Both the position numbers and the translations under genes were made by a program. Shown piece by piece: positions 39,737 to 49,781 of a DNA stretch of 64,000 nt; the first letter of the stretch is position 1, and every line of letters starts with the position of its first letter. The stretch lies in the NCBI RefSeq assembly GCF_002807685.1, contig NZ_PEAX01000004.1, positions 62,001 through 126,000 of the forward strand. The letters are read 5' to 3'. The stretch is from Neoalteromonas flava (GTDB lineage Bacteria; Pseudomonadota; Gammaproteobacteria; Enterobacterales; Alteromonadaceae). The notes below the pieces were generated by a model. The model was not told the origin of the DNA, searched no databases, and worked only from the letters and a program-made list of their open reading frames with translations.

Positions 39737-42526
39737 ATGAGCTTATTTTGGGTATCCGTGATCATGCTAATTGGTGTGCTAGTGCCTATCGTGACTGAGC
39801 GTTTTGGGCGTAATGCAAATACACTATTTACGATGTTTGCGCCAGCTATTGCGCTTGTCTATATCATCAGTTTGGTCCCGACAGTATTAGCTGGTGAAGT
39901 GGTGACAGAGCATATTGAGTGGATCCCGAGTGCAGGGTTAGTGCTTTCGATGCGGCTAGACGGTTTGGCGCTGATGTTTGCTTTGCTGATCCTGGGCATT
40001 GGCTTACTGATTATTCTCTATGCGCGCTATTACTTATCTGCGCAAGAAGCGGCAGGTCGCTTTTTTGCTTATTTAATGCTGTTCATGACGGCCATGTTAT
40101 CCATTGTACTGGCAAATAACATTTTACAGCTGTGGATGGCATGGGAAGTGACCAGCATCAGTTCATTTTTATTGATCAGTTTTTGGGGTCACAAAACTGA
40201 ATCGCGTAAAGGTGCGCGCATGGCGCTTACTGTAACTGGTGCAGGTGGTTTGGCCTTGTTGGCCGGATTATTGTTGATCGCTGATGTAGTTGGCAGTTAC
40301 GACTTGGGTACCGTGTTGGCCAGTGGTGACGTGATCAGAGACAGCGCGCTGTATCCGGTTATTCTGGTACTGGTGTTGCTTGGAGCGTTCACCAAGTCGG
40401 CTCAATTCCCATTCCATTTCTGGCTACCACACGCTATGGCTGCGCCAACACCAGTAAGTGCTTACTTGCATTCCGCGACCATGGTAAAAGCCGGCATCTT
40501 CTTGTTAGCGCGCTTTTTCCCAGTGTTGTCAGGAACGGATATGTGGTTCCTGATTGTAACCTTGGCCGGTTTAATCACCCTAGTGCTAGGTGCTTATGTT
40601 GCGCTATTCAAACACGACCTAAAGGGGCTCTTAGCTTATTCAACAGTGAGTCATCTAGGGTTGATAGTATTGCTTTTGGGTATGGACACGCAGCTTGCCA
40701 CTGTTGCGGCGCTATTCCATATTATGAATCACGCAGTTTTTAAGGCCTCTTTATTTATGGCGGCCGGTATCATTGACCATGAATCCGGTACCCGAGATAT
40801 GCGCAAGTTGAACGGTTTGTGGCGTTTTATGCCTTACACAGCGACCTTAGCGATGGTTGCTGCTGCGTCAATGGCGGGCGTTCCTTTGTTCAACGGATTC
40901 CTTTCTAAAGAGATGTTTTTTGCCGAATCGCTGCATCAAGAGGCGTTGGGCTTTTTATCATGGATGATCCCGGTTCTGGCAACATTAGCTGGCATTTTTG
41001 CTGTAGCGTACTCGTTACGTTTTGTGCATGACGTCTTTTTTAATGGCGATCCAATTGATTTGCCTAAGACCCCGCATGAGCCACCGCGCTACATGAAAAT
41101 CCCAGTCGAGATATTAGTTGCGCTGTGCTTGCTTGTGGGAATATTTCCAGGTTTCATGGTGGGAGACTTTCTGGATGCCGCTGCACGCTCTGTGGTTGTT
41201 GGCGAACTTCCCACTTACAGTTTAGCGATTTGGCATGGGTTCAACCTACCGCTACTCATGAGTGTAATTGCTATTGGCGGTGGTGTCGTGATTTACGCTT
41301 ACCGAAATCAGCTCTACCGTTTTCAAGGTCAGTTCAAAGAATCCGATGAAAAGCTGGTATTTGAAGGGGTTATTCAAACGCTGGTTAGCTACGCTGATGC
41401 CGTTCACAACAAGCTCAGCAACGGCTCTCTGCAGCGCTATGTTGCTTTATTGCTAGTTTTCACAGTGATAATTACTGCGCTACCCTTGATCAATCTTGAT
41501 GTAGCAGCATCACATCTGCCAGATCAACCGGTTAGCTTTGCTGAAATTATTGCTGGGATTATCTTATGCGTTAGCGCTGTGGCAACGGTAATATTCCACC
41601 GCAAGCGGATGCTCGCGCTGATTTCATTATCAGTAGTTGGTCTGATTGTTTCGGTAGCATTCGCGCGCTTCTCTGCGCCAGATCTTGCGCTAACCCAGTT
41701 GGCAGTAGAAGTTGTTACTGTCATATTGCTCATGCTGGCACTCTACTTTTTGCCGCAAAAAACAGCTACTGAGTCAGCCCCCTCGCGCGTGGTGCGAGAT
41801 CTCGGCATTGCTGCTGCGGTTGGTGGCATTGTCGCCACAGTTAATTATGCATTTATAACCCAGCCACTGGATAGCATTTCGGATTTCTACTTAGCCAACA
41901 GTAAGACTGGTGGCGGTGGTACTAACGCAGTGAATGTTATTTTGGTGGACTTTCGTGGGCTTGATACTTTAGGTGAAATTTTAGTGCTGGGCATTGCGGC
42001 CTTTGGCATATTTAAGCTGCTGGCAGGTATCCGCTTGTCCATGACAAGCGCCAATGACAAAGGGATCCCTTGGTCAGAAGATAGCCACCCACCCATCCTA
42101 ATCATGATTTCGCAGAGCTTGCTACCGCTTGCCTTGTTAGTGTCATTTTATATTTTCTTGCGTGGGCACAACATGCCTGGTGGTGGCTTTATTGCGGGCT
42201 TGATCACCTCGGTTGCACTCATCCAACAGTATATTGCTCATGGGGTAGATTGGATCAAGCCGCGCTTGAAAGTAGATTATCAAGCGCTCATTGCCTGGGG
42301 CGTGCTAATTGCCGCACTCACAGGGATTGGCAGTTGGTTCTTCGGACGGCCCTTCATGACGACGTGGTTTGATTACTTTGATATTCCAGTTATTGGCGAA
42401 ATTGAACTCGCCAGCGCTTTAATATTCGATTTGGGTGTGTATTTAACAGTGGTAGGTGCCACCTTACTCATTTTGGCGAATTTGGGTAAGTTGACATCGG
42501 TTCATCGACCGACTGCGGAGGAATAA
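39737..42526 (+). CDS. mrpA: Mrp Na+/H+ antiporter subunit A fused to subunit B domain
   Basis: The 929-residue membrane protein is related to respiratory complex I Nuo[26 protein letters not shown], the [36 protein letters not shown] block (key lysines and histidine), and [15 protein letters not shown]. The C-terminal part from about residue 770 ([34 protein letters not shown]) is the MnhB domain, so A and B are one polypeptide, as in group 2 Mrp systems. The start has AGGAG at long spacing. The stop overlaps mrpC. Confidence 0.95.
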   Translation: MSLFWVSVIMLIGVLVPIVTERFGRNANTLFTMFAPAIALVYIISLVPTVLAGEVVTEHIEWIPSAGLVLSMRLDGLALMFALLILGIGLLIILYARYYLSAQEAAGRFFAYLMLFMTAMLSIVLANNILQLWMAWEVTSISSFLLISFWGHKTESRKGARMALTVTGAGGLALLAGLLLIADVVGSYDLGTVLASGDVIRDSALYPVILVLVLLGAFTKSAQFPFHFWLPHAMAAPTPVSAYLHSATMVKAGIFLLARFFPVLSGTDMWFLIVTLAGLITLVLGAYVALFKHDLKGLLAYSTVSHLGLIVLLLGMDTQLATVAALFHIMNHAVFKASLFMAAGIIDHESGTRDMRKLNGLWRFMPYTATLAMVAAASMAGVPLFNGFLSKEMFFAESLHQEALGFLSWMIPVLATLAGIFAVAYSLRFVHDVFFNGDPIDLPKTPHEPPRYMKIPVEILVALCLLVGIFPGFMVGDFLDAAARSVVVGELPTYSLAIWHGFNLPLLMSVIAIGGGVVIYAYRNQLYRFQGQFKESDEKLVFEGVIQTLVSYADAVHNKLSNGSLQRYVALLLVFTVIITALPLINLDVAASHLPDQPVSFAEIIAGIILCVSAVATVIFHRKRMLALISLSVVGLIVSVAFARFSAPDLALTQLAVEVVTVILLMLALYFLPQKTATESAPSRVVRDLGIAAAVGGIVATVNYAFITQPLDSISDFYLANSKTGGGGTNAVNVILVDFRGLDTLGEILVLGIAAFGIFKLLAGIRLSMTSANDKGIPWSEDSHPPILIMISQSLLPLALLVSFYIFLRGHNMPGGGFIAGLITSVALIQQYIAHGVDWIKPRLKVDYQALIAWGVLIAALTGIGSWFFGRPFMTTWFDYFDIPVIGEIELASALIFDLGVYLTVVGATLLILANLGKLTSVHRPTAEE

Positions 42527-42891
42527 TGGAAACTTTATACGTAGTGTGTGTAGGTGTTATCACCTTTTGCGGTGTGTTCTTATGTTTGCGAGGGCGGACG
42601 TTTTCAGTCGTTGTGGGCCTCACCATGCTGTCTTATTCGGTAAATCTTTTTTTGTTTTCCAGCGGACGTTTGAATTTGGATGGCGCTGCTATTTTAGGTA
42701 AGGCTGAAAAGTATGCTGACCCATTACCGCAAGCACTTGTATTGACCGCTATAGTGATTGGGTTTGCCATGATTGCGTTTGTGGTTATCTTATCGATGCG
42801 GGCACGAGCCGATTTGGGGAATGATTTGGTTGATGGTCGCGAACCGCCTGACACCTACAAGCGTGTTAAGCCCGTCAGGAGCAAGCTATGA
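42526..42891 (+). CDS. mrpC: Mrp antiporter subunit C
   Basis: A 121-residue NuoK-like protein with three membrane helices (VVCVGVITFCGVFLCLRG, VVGLTMLSYSVNLFLFSSGR, ALVLTAIVIGFAMIAFVVIL) and the DPLPQALVLTAIVI signature. Overlaps mrpA by one base and mrpD by 4 bp. Confidence 0.95.
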   Translation: METLYVVCVGVITFCGVFLCLRGRTFSVVVGLTMLSYSVNLFLFSSGRLNLDGAAILGKAEKYADPLPQALVLTAIVIGFAMIAFVVILSMRARADLGNDLVDGREPPDTYKRVKPVRSKL

Positions 42892-44411
42892 TGGTGCATT
42901 TGCCAATATTACCCATTTTAATACCATTGGTTGGGGGAGTCCTTATGTTGCTCCCGCCCTTCGTTGGTAGTGAAAGATATCGGCTTCGGCGTGCGGCCTC
43001 TATCCTGCTTTCTGTCATGCAAGTGGTATGCGCTGGATGGCTGATAACCACCGTGATGCGCGACGGTGGGATCATGTATGCGGTTGGTGACTGGCAACCC
43101 CCGTTTGGAATTATTTTATACGCTGATTTGTTATCTGCCATGCTAGTGGGATTGACTAGTTTTCTGGGACTTGGCGCTGTGCTTTACGCCTGTGCAGGAA
43201 CCGATCGGGAAGGTAAGTATTTTCACCCTTTATTGCAATTTCAGTTGCTTGGTATCGCAGGCGCGTTTTTAACCAATGACTTATTTAATCTGTTTGTTTT
43301 CTTTGAAGTTTTACTGATTGCTTCATACACGCTGTTGATCCACGGTGGCGGTAAAATGAAAACCGCGGCGAGTGTGCATTATGTCATTCTAAATTTGATT
43401 GGTTCGAGCCTGTTTCTGATCGCTTTAGGGACGCTGTACGGCGCCACGGGCACCTTGAACATTGCCGATATGTCACAACGTGTCGCTCAACTGAGCGATA
43501 GTCAGGCAATTATTGCCCAAGTCGGTGGGAGTTTATTGCTGGTGGTGTTTGGCCTTAAGGCTGCTATGTTGCCACTGCATTTTTATTTGCCCAGTACTTA
43601 TGAGGCTGCCAGCGCGCCAGTAGCGGCACTATTTGCCATCATGACTAAAGTTGGTGTGTACTGCATATTCCGGGTTTACACCGTTATTTTTGGTGAGCAA
43701 GCCGGCGAACTCGCGCACATGGTCGAACCATGGGTTTGGGGGTTGGCACTCAGCTCTATTGTTGTCGGTACCATTGGTGCATTGGCGAGCCCGAGTCTAC
43801 GGATGTTGGCCGGGAATCTAGTGATTGTATCGGTGGGTACATTACTCGTGGCTTTCGCGCTTAGAACGCCTGAAGCAACCGCTGCTGGATTGTTTTATTT
43901 GGTACACAGTACGCTAATTACCGGGGCCTTATTTTTAATTGCTGACATGATCGGCGAGCAGCGTGGGAAAGCGTTTGATCGGTTCGTCATTGCGCGCAAG
44001 TTGAATCAGCAAACCCTGCTCGGCGTAGTTTTCTTTGTTGCTGCATTAACGGTTGCGGGTTTACCTCCATTTTCGGGCTTTCTTGGCAAGGTATTGATCT
44101 TGCAGTCAGTTACCGATGGCAATGAGCGGCTTTGGGTTTGGTCGATTATTCTGATTTCCAGTTTGGTTACTATTGTGGCCTTTTCGCGTGCCGGCACCAC
44201 TTTGTTTTGGCGCTATGCGCCACATAGTGAGCCCAGCGAAGAAGATGGTGCGTCAGTATGGCAGGTCGGGGCAACAGTTATGCTACTAATTGCGTCTCCA
44301 GTGCTAGTTATCTTTGGCGACAGCATAATTCAGTACTCTCAGGCCGCTGCTGCACAATTGCACGATATTAATGGCCTACTTGATGTCATGAATTTGCGGG
44401 GAGGTTTATGA
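42888..44411 (+). CDS. mrpD: Mrp antiporter subunit D
   Basis: A 507-residue NuoN/NuoM-like protein: LFNLFVFFEVLLIASYTLL with the conserved glutamate, KAAMLPLHFYLPSTYEAASAPVAALFAIMTKVG, and GLPPFSGFLGKVLI. It forms part of the proton path. Start ATG overlaps the mrpC stop, its own stop overlaps the mrpE start. Confidence 0.95.
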   Translation: MMVHLPILPILIPLVGGVLMLLPPFVGSERYRLRRAASILLSVMQVVCAGWLITTVMRDGGIMYAVGDWQPPFGIILYADLLSAMLVGLTSFLGLGAVLYACAGTDREGKYFHPLLQFQLLGIAGAFLTNDLFNLFVFFEVLLIASYTLLIHGGGKMKTAASVHYVILNLIGSSLFLIALGTLYGATGTLNIADMSQRVAQLSDSQAIIAQVGGSLLLVVFGLKAAMLPLHFYLPSTYEAASAPVAALFAIMTKVGVYCIFRVYTVIFGEQAGELAHMVEPWVWGLALSSIVVGTIGALASPSLRMLAGNLVIVSVGTLLVAFALRTPEATAAGLFYLVHSTLITGALFLIADMIGEQRGKAFDRFVIARKLNQQTLLGVVFFVAALTVAGLPPFSGFLGKVLILQSVTDGNERLWVWSIILISSLVTIVAFSRAGTTLFWRYAPHSEPSEEDGASVWQVGATVMLLIASPVLVIFGDSIIQYSQAAAAQLHDINGLLDVMNLRGGL

Positions 44412-44911
44412 TGCAGAGTTTAGCTAAGCTATTACCCATGCCGTTGCATAGCATTATGTTGCTGGTGGTGTGGCTGATGATCAACTCCAGTATGAGCCCT
44501 GGGCATTGGCTGCTTGGTGCTGCCTTAGCAGTCGCTATTCCGCTTTTGTGCGAACCGCTGCGCGTACCGCAACCGGCCATCAAGAAACCACTGAAGGTCA
44601 TCAGCTATGTATTATTAGTGTTAAAAGACATAGTGGTTGCCAATCTTGAAGTTGCGGTCTTGGTTCTTGGTCCAATGCGTAAAATAAAACCTGGTTTTGT
44701 CGCGGTACCATTAGAATTACCTGACGTTTTTCCAGTGACGATACTCGCTAGCACGGTCACCATGACGCCGGGTACGGTCAGCTGTGATATTTCCAGTGAC
44801 CGGAAGTGGCTGTATGTACATGTATTGAACATGCCCGAGAACGAACAAGAAGTCATCGACTTTATCAAACAGCGTTATGAAGCGCGTGTGAAGGAGATAT
44901 TCGGATGTTAG
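44408..44911 (+). CDS. mrpE: Mrp antiporter subunit E
   Basis: The 167-residue protein has two to three membrane segments near the N-terminus and VLVLKDIVVANLEVAVLVLG, ILASTVTMTPGTVSCDIS and a cytosolic tail, as in MrpE/MnhE. Two consecutive ATG codons follow GGGGAGG; the first overlaps mrpD. Ends 7 bp into mrpF. Confidence 0.94.
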   Translation: MMQSLAKLLPMPLHSIMLLVVWLMINSSMSPGHWLLGAALAVAIPLLCEPLRVPQPAIKKPLKVISYVLLVLKDIVVANLEVAVLVLGPMRKIKPGFVAVPLELPDVFPVTILASTVTMTPGTVSCDISSDRKWLYVHVLNMPENEQEVIDFIKQRYEARVKEIFGC

Positions 44912-45174
44912 ATATAACCGTTATCATCGTTGCGATTATGCTCTGTGTTGCATTGGTATTAAACCTGTGGCGGTTACTGATTGGGCCGCACATTGTCGAT
45001 CGTATTCTCGCCTTAGATACGATGTACATTAATAGCATTGCATTGATTTTATTGTATGGAATATACAACCGTACCGCCTTGTACTTTGAAGCAGCACTGT
45101 TGATAGCCATGCTCGGCTTTGTCAGCAGTGTTGCATTTGGCAAATATTTATTACGCGGCGATATTATCGAATAG
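44905..45174 (+). CDS. mrpF: Mrp antiporter subunit F
   Basis: An 89-residue protein with three helices; LWRLLIGPHIVDRILALDTMYINSIALILLYG is the MrpF signature with the conserved aspartates. Eight bases precede mrpG. Confidence 0.94.
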   Translation: MLDITVIIVAIMLCVALVLNLWRLLIGPHIVDRILALDTMYINSIALILLYGIYNRTALYFEAALLIAMLGFVSSVAFGKYLLRGDIIE

Positions 45175-45182
45175 GACACCGA

Positions 45183-45566
45183 ATGAGTTTTACTGCTGAG
45201 CTAATAATTTCGATTCTTTTACTATTGGGTGGCCTATTTGTGTTGGTCGGCTCGATTGGTTTGTTGCGTTTGCAGGATTTATACGTGCGTTTGCATGCAC
45301 CAACCAAGGCAACGACGTTGGGCCTTGGGGGGATCTTGTTAGGCTCCCTGGTGTACATGGCGTTTACCCAAGGCTACGTGAGTATTAAGGAGTTATTGAT
45401 CACGCTTTTCTTAGTTATCACTGCGCCAGTTACCGCGCACATTTTGGCTAAGGCCGCAATGCACCTACAAGTCGGTACGATGGACCGCACCAAAAACCCA
45501 CATCATGTTCTAACTGCGCGAGAGCAAAAAGCGCCCAGGTCACCGGAAGAAAAAGTAGAAGATTGA
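45183..45566 (+). CDS. mrpG: Mrp antiporter subunit G
   Basis: A 127-residue protein with three helices: LLLGGLFVLVGSIGLLRLQDLYVRLHAPTKATTLG and ELLITLFLVITAPVTAHILAKAA are typical MrpG. It closes the mrp operon. The complex as a whole swaps cytoplasmic Na+ for H+ and supports salt and alkali tolerance. No terminator-like hairpin was seen in the 84 bp to the convergent porin. Confidence 0.94.
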   Translation: MSFTAELIISILLLLGGLFVLVGSIGLLRLQDLYVRLHAPTKATTLGLGGILLGSLVYMAFTQGYVSIKELLITLFLVITAPVTAHILAKAAMHLQVGTMDRTKNPHHVLTAREQKAPRSPEEKVED

Positions 45567-45650
45567 TTACATCTGACTCAGCAAATAAAGGGAAAGTGAT
45601 TTAATACCCTAATTCCTACTTTAACGCGTGGTAAAGCAAAGGAGCCGCTA

Positions 45651-46730
45651 TTACCATGATAATTCAGCACGTAACGTCGCTACCCACGTGTTTTTTCCCT
45701 CGGCTATTGCTGCAGGAGAACGTATGTATTGAATATTAGGTTTTAGCGCTAAATAATCGTTGAGTGTGTAGCGGTAAAAAAACTCGATACTTGTTTCTGA
45801 GCTGGGTAACTCAGAACCGCGCAGATTTGATGTAGTAATGTGTGTAACGCCTATTCCCGCGCTGTCTAATGTGCGTGCACCGAATCCTTGCAGCATAACG
45901 CCAGCGCCGTAGTGCATTTCTATCTCACTATAGTCGCCATCACTTAAGCCTAACTGAAAAAACCATCGTGCCGACTGGACGTTAAAAACGGGCCAAGCCA
46001 AATCGTTTTCAACGGTGGCGTAAGCGCCTTCAGTACTGGATTCGATAGTTTGGCTGTCTACGGAGGTTACATCGCCAGAATAAGACCAAAGGCCAAATTT
46101 AACCTGCCAAGATAAACGATTCAGTTGGTATTCTACGATGGAAAATACATTTTCAAACTCTTGCGATTCATCGCTAAACGCTCCGAATACTAACTGGTTT
46201 GCTTGGCCAGTCTTAACAGAGGCTAGCGCCCCTAGGGTGGGAGTAGGATAAGTCGGTAGAAATGCGATGGTAGGGCTAAAACCCATCGACGAGTTGATAA
46301 ACTCACTGGCCGAATCAGCAAAAGCAAATTCTGTATTGGCGTCTATCTTTCCAACTTTAACTCGTAGCGAATCATCAAGAAATAGCGATTCAATCCAAAC
46401 TTCATATAGCCGCGAAAAGTCGCTTTCATCAATGTTTGAAAACACCTGTAAATCGCCAACGATTTCTGCGCCATTGTCGCCACGAAATGCTTGTGCCTCA
46501 ATATGCAGTTTTGTTTTGCGTGTAATTTGTCGCTCATACGCCAATACGAAAAGCGCTCTATCAATCGACTGTTGGTCATTGTTGCTGTTTAGAATTTGAC
46601 TATGGTCATAGATGACGGAAGCAGAAATCTCATTCGCTAAAACAGGGTGAGATGAGAAAAACATGCAAACCAAGAAAAGTAGTGTGCGCTTATGACCAAG
46701 ACTTTCGTATTCTGAAAAGCGGTACGTCAT
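45651..46730 (-). CDS. OprB-like outer-membrane porin
   Basis: The 359-residue protein has a signal peptide and a barrel with carbohydrate-porin (OprB) features: RLYEVWIESLFLDDSLRVKVGKIDANTEFAF, FINSSMGFSPTIAFLPTYPTPTLGA, and a C-terminal LRAELSW end. The open frame extends 29 codons upstream but that part overlaps the promoter region of the divergent regulator and lacks sense as a signal sequence; the start is uncertain. Its substrate may relate to the neighbouring sigma-54 regulator. Confidence 0.82.
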   Translation of the reverse strand: MTYRFSEYESLGHKRTLLFLVCMFFSSHPVLANEISASVIYDHSQILNSNNDQQSIDRALFVLAYERQITRKTKLHIEAQAFRGDNGAEIVGDLQVFSNIDESDFSRLYEVWIESLFLDDSLRVKVGKIDANTEFAFADSASEFINSSMGFSPTIAFLPTYPTPTLGALASVKTGQANQLVFGAFSDESQEFENVFSIVEYQLNRLSWQVKFGLWSYSGDVTSVDSQTIESSTEGAYATVENDLAWPVFNVQSARWFFQLGLSDGDYSEIEMHYGAGVMLQGFGARTLDSAGIGVTHITTSNLRGSELPSSETSIEFFYRYTLNDYLALKPNIQYIRSPAAIAEGKNTWVATLRAELSW

Positions 46731-46841
46731 TCGATTCGTAATCCCCATGGATTGAGTGCACGCTAAAGTATATGAAGGCAGGCGACTATTGTCACGAAAG
46801 CTAGTGGTACACGACATAAGTGGGGTATATGGGGATTCTTT

Positions 46842-48200
46842 TTGACTGCAGATATGTCATATTTGACACCCCAAACGCCAAATATGTCGCTAGAGTCAAC
46901 ATCGATGAACACTTCAATCATTCAGTCAATGATCAACGCTATCGATAACCCCGCAATTTTTATCGACACAAAGTACACTATTCTGGCAGTCAATGAAGCG
47001 TATCGCGATACCTATGAAACGGAGGTCTTGGTTGGCAGTAGTCACTGTTTTGAAATTTCCCACGGTCATCAACAGCCCTGCGATAAACATGGCGAAGACT
47101 GCCCTATCCAAACCTGCAAAGTGACCAATAAACCGAGTAGCGTGGTGCACATTCACAATACGGAACTCGGTAAAACCTATTGCGATATTCTAATGAAGCC
47201 AGTCAAAGATGAAAACGGGATGACCATTGGCTTCTTAGAGATCCTCGACCGCATCAATTTTGCCGCAGCAGAGTCAGAGGCCGATAAGATGATCGGCTCA
47301 TCTGCGCCATTCAAGCGCATGCTGACGTTGATCAATCGTGCCGCAAAGTCAGAAATCGCTGTACTTTTACATGGCGAAACGGGAACCGGTAAAGAATTGG
47401 TGGCTAAAGCCTTACATGACTCGAGTTTGCGGGCTGAGCGGCCGTTTGTGGTGATTGAATGTACCGGGTTAAATGAAAACCTGTTTGAGTCTGAGTTGTT
47501 TGGACATGAAAAAGGGGCTTTCACGGGCGCCACGCATACTAAAAAAGGCCTCATTGAAGTCGCCCAAGGTGGTACGGTGTTTTTTGATGAAATTGCGGAT
47601 GTTCCACTTAGCATGCAAGTCAAACTGCTGCGGTTGTTAGAAACCCAGTGCTACCGACCTGTTGGTAGCACCAAGCAACGTAAAGCAGATTTTCGTTTGA
47701 TCTGTGCCAGCCACAAAAACTTACTGCAAATGGTTGAGAAAGGCGAGTTTAGGCAAGATCTGTATTACCGTATCGCGGGTTTCCCAATTGATCTACCTTC
47801 TTTACGTGAACGCCAGCCAGATATCCCTGCATTGGCACGCCACTTTCTCAGTGTGTCCGATTCAAAACATAAGCGATTCAGCGAGCCAGCATTAGAAAAA
47901 ATTAGTCGCTACGAGTTCCCGGGGAATATCCGTGAACTGCGTAATTTGGTTGAGCGTTCTGCGCTTATGGCGAATGAAGATATTATCAATCCTGAAGATA
48001 TACTCATCGCGCCTGTTAGTATTAAACCTTCTGGTAACACTAATGCTGCTTTGCTGTCACTGGAAGAAGCTGAGGCCGAGTATTTGACCGCAATTTGTGC
48101 GCGACAAGACATGCCTATCAATGAATTGGCTGAACGTTTAGGGGTGAGTACTAGAACCTTGTATCGGAAATTGCAGAAGTATGGGCTTAAATATGAGTAG
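46842..48200 (+). CDS. Sigma-54-dependent activator with cysteine-rich PAS domain
   Basis: Domains: PAS (about 25-140), AAA+ (150-385), Fis-type HTH (about 410-450). The AAA+ part has GETGTGKE (Walker A), GAFTGA (sigma-54 contact), GGTVFFDEIAD (Walker B) and the arginine finger region LYYRIAGFPI. The PAS domain carries SHCFEISHGHQQPCDKHGEDCP and then QTC, four cysteines with histidines, a pattern suited to metal, Fe-S or thiol sensing. The frame opens at TTG; internal ATGs at codons 5, 15 and 22 are all possible starts. It faces the DUF2892-barrel-LolA-like-RND operon. Confidence 0.9.
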   Translation: MTADMSYLTPQTPNMSLESTSMNTSIIQSMINAIDNPAIFIDTKYTILAVNEAYRDTYETEVLVGSSHCFEISHGHQQPCDKHGEDCPIQTCKVTNKPSSVVHIHNTELGKTYCDILMKPVKDENGMTIGFLEILDRINFAAAESEADKMIGSSAPFKRMLTLINRAAKSEIAVLLHGETGTGKELVAKALHDSSLRAERPFVVIECTGLNENLFESELFGHEKGAFTGATHTKKGLIEVAQGGTVFFDEIADVPLSMQVKLLRLLETQCYRPVGSTKQRKADFRLICASHKNLLQMVEKGEFRQDLYYRIAGFPIDLPSLRERQPDIPALARHFLSVSDSKHKRFSEPALEKISRYEFPGNIRELRNLVERSALMANEDIINPEDILIAPVSIKPSGNTNAALLSLEEAEAEYLTAICARQDMPINELAERLGVSTRTLYRKLQKYGLKYE

Positions 48201-48223
48201 GTCACGACCCAAGCGGTCGTGAC
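48201..48223. terminator. Perfect hairpin between convergent genes
   Basis: GTCACGACC-CAAGC-GGTCGTGAC, a 9-bp perfect stem directly after the activator stop. No T-tract on either side, so it is a possible weak bidirectional terminator or a protein-binding dyad. Confidence 0.5.
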
Positions 48224-48236
48224 GACGAAATGAGGA

Positions 48237-48452
48237 TTATTTATCGAGTGCTAACTCTTGTTCGGTTTTGAAGCCAAAGACTTTACGCAGCACGATAGTG
48301 GCAGGGCAAAAGCCAGTAAAGCTTTGTTGGAAAAGATTGGCGCCAATAAATACCGTAAACCACACAAAATTAGGGTGCACCCAAACGGTAAGGGCTACCG
48401 AAAGCAGCACCATGAATCCAGCAAATGCAGTTAACGCGCGTTCAGCAGACAT
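48237..48452 (-). CDS. DUF2892 (YgaP-type) small membrane protein
   Basis: The 71-residue protein has two helices and the signature FVWFTVFIGANLFQQSFTGFCPATIVLRKV, as in the C-terminal membrane part of the E. coli rhodanese YgaP. DUF2892 proteins often accompany sulfur-transfer genes. It lies 15 bp after the barrel gene on the same strand and should be the last gene of the RND operon. Confidence 0.9.
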   Translation of the reverse strand: MSAERALTAFAGFMVLLSVALTVWVHPNFVWFTVFIGANLFQQSFTGFCPATIVLRKVFGFKTEQELALDK

Positions 48453-48467
48453 AACGACTCCTTATAG

Positions 48468-49781
48468 CTAATAGTAATAGCGATAACGCAGATAAACGTT
48501 GCTCGCATCGGAAAATTGATTGAAAAAGGTGTGTGCTTCGTCACCATAAAAGAGGTTTAGGCCAGCAGAAACTCGCCACTTGTCAGTTGGACTGTAATCG
48601 GCGGTTAGCTTGGCATAACCGTCGCTGTCTGACGTTGAATAAAAATTAAATAGCCCCAACGTTAAGGTTTGCTGCAGGGCCCTATAGGTTAAGCGTTGTG
48701 TGAGCACGATGCGACTTCGATTAGGCTCATATTCTGGTGCTATTGAGTAGGCAATTAGGTTGTCGTAATCCGCCGTGCGCTCCAAATACCATTGTACACT
48801 ACCGGTTAAATTCTTGATTAATTCTTGCTCATAGCCAACTAAGTAGCGCGTTTGACTATTGGCAATCAGCGGGTTTGCGCCGTCACTGTCATCCTTCGAA
48901 TCATAGTAGGCAAACTCAGCGTTGAATAAACCGCCGGCGAGTGGTGTGATGGCACTTGCGCCATAAACGTCTAAGGCGGAAAAGTACGGTAAACCCTCGG
49001 CAGTAAAACTGTTCGGCGACTTGTAGTAACCATTGTAGCCGTACAGCGCATACTCAGTTTGCCCAATCGTTTTGTAAATTCGTACTGCGAGCTCCGCACC
49101 ATTGGGTTCAAGCGCAGACTCGACGCTGAATCCGGGAGCAATATTTTGGCCCAGCTGAGGTGAAAAGAAGGAAAAATAATCGCCATTGATATAGTTATCT
49201 GACGTAAATTCAGGCGTAAGTGCAATATCAATATTGGCGAGTTCGAAAAAGCCCGAAAGACGCGCAGACAATGACGGCGCTTTTAAATAACTATCATCAC
49301 GACCGGCAAAAAATGATTGGAAATCTTTGGGGAATAAGTCATTTAAGAATAGGTAATCACCGGTGCCCCAGGTTAGCACTTGTTGACCAATCTTAAGATC
49401 AAAGTGCTTACCCCAAGGGCCGAGACTGGATAAATTACCCTGCCATGCTGCTTCCCTTACTTGTGCTTTCCACTGCTCAAGCACGCCGTCATAGTAACCA
49501 TCAATGGTCAGGTTAAAGCGCGAAGCAGTAAAATCGTAGTCAAAGCTTAACTGACCACGTAGATCAGCAAGCGTCAGGTCTTCATTTAACGCCGAGTCAG
49601 ACGATAAACGTGCGCCAATTGCTCCCTCAATGAATCCTGAGAAACGGTAAGGAGTTGAGGCGTCTTCTTGCCACTCGCCCATACCCCATTCATCACTGCT
49701 CCACTCATCTTCTTGCTGTGCAGTAACCGTAGCGCTGTGCAGCAGCAGGGCAACAATGCCAGCGAGTACTTTAGGTTGCAT
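48468..49781 (-). CDS. Outer-membrane beta-barrel of the RND/LolA-like operon (DUF1302-like)
   Basis: A signal peptide is followed by an acidic/Trp-rich stretch (EDEWSSDEWGMGEW) and a barrel with LKIGQQVLTWGTGDYLFLNDLFPKDFQSF, the kind of 'G-R/Q-Q-x-x-x-W-G' turn found in DUF1302 proteins that accompany RND lipid exporters. C-terminal YLRYRYYY is a BAM-type end. The ATG overlaps the stop of the LolA-like gene (TAATG), so the pair is coupled; an upstream GTG is less likely. Confidence 0.82.
   Translation of the reverse strand: MQPKVLAGIVALLLHSATVTAQQEDEWSSDEWGMGEWQEDASTPYRFSGFIEGAIGARLSSDSALNEDLTLADLRGQLSFDYDFTASRFNLTIDGYYDGVLEQWKAQVREAAWQGNLSSLGPWGKHFDLKIGQQVLTWGTGDYLFLNDLFPKDFQSFFAGRDDSYLKAPSLSARLSGFFELANIDIALTPEFTSDNYINGDYFSFFSPQLGQNIAPGFSVESALEPNGAELAVRIYKTIGQTEYALYGYNGYYKSPNSFTAEGLPYFSALDVYGASAITPLAGGLFNAEFAYYDSKDDSDGANPLIANSQTRYLVGYEQELIKNLTGSVQWYLERTADYDNLIAYSIAPEYEPNRSRIVLTQRLTYRALQQTLTLGLFNFYSTSDSDGYAKLTADYSPTDKWRVSAGLNLFYGDEAHTFFNQFSDASNVYLRYRYYY

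Noticed and set aside
39526-39798. Plus-strand open frame before and into mrpA
   Set aside because: Overlaps the mrpA start in another frame, lies in the AT-rich control region, and has no recognisable protein features.
46731-46841. Second sigma-54 promoter upstream of the OprB-like porin
   Set aside because: No TGGCAC-N5-TTGC-like match with correct spacing was found on the minus strand in this interval.
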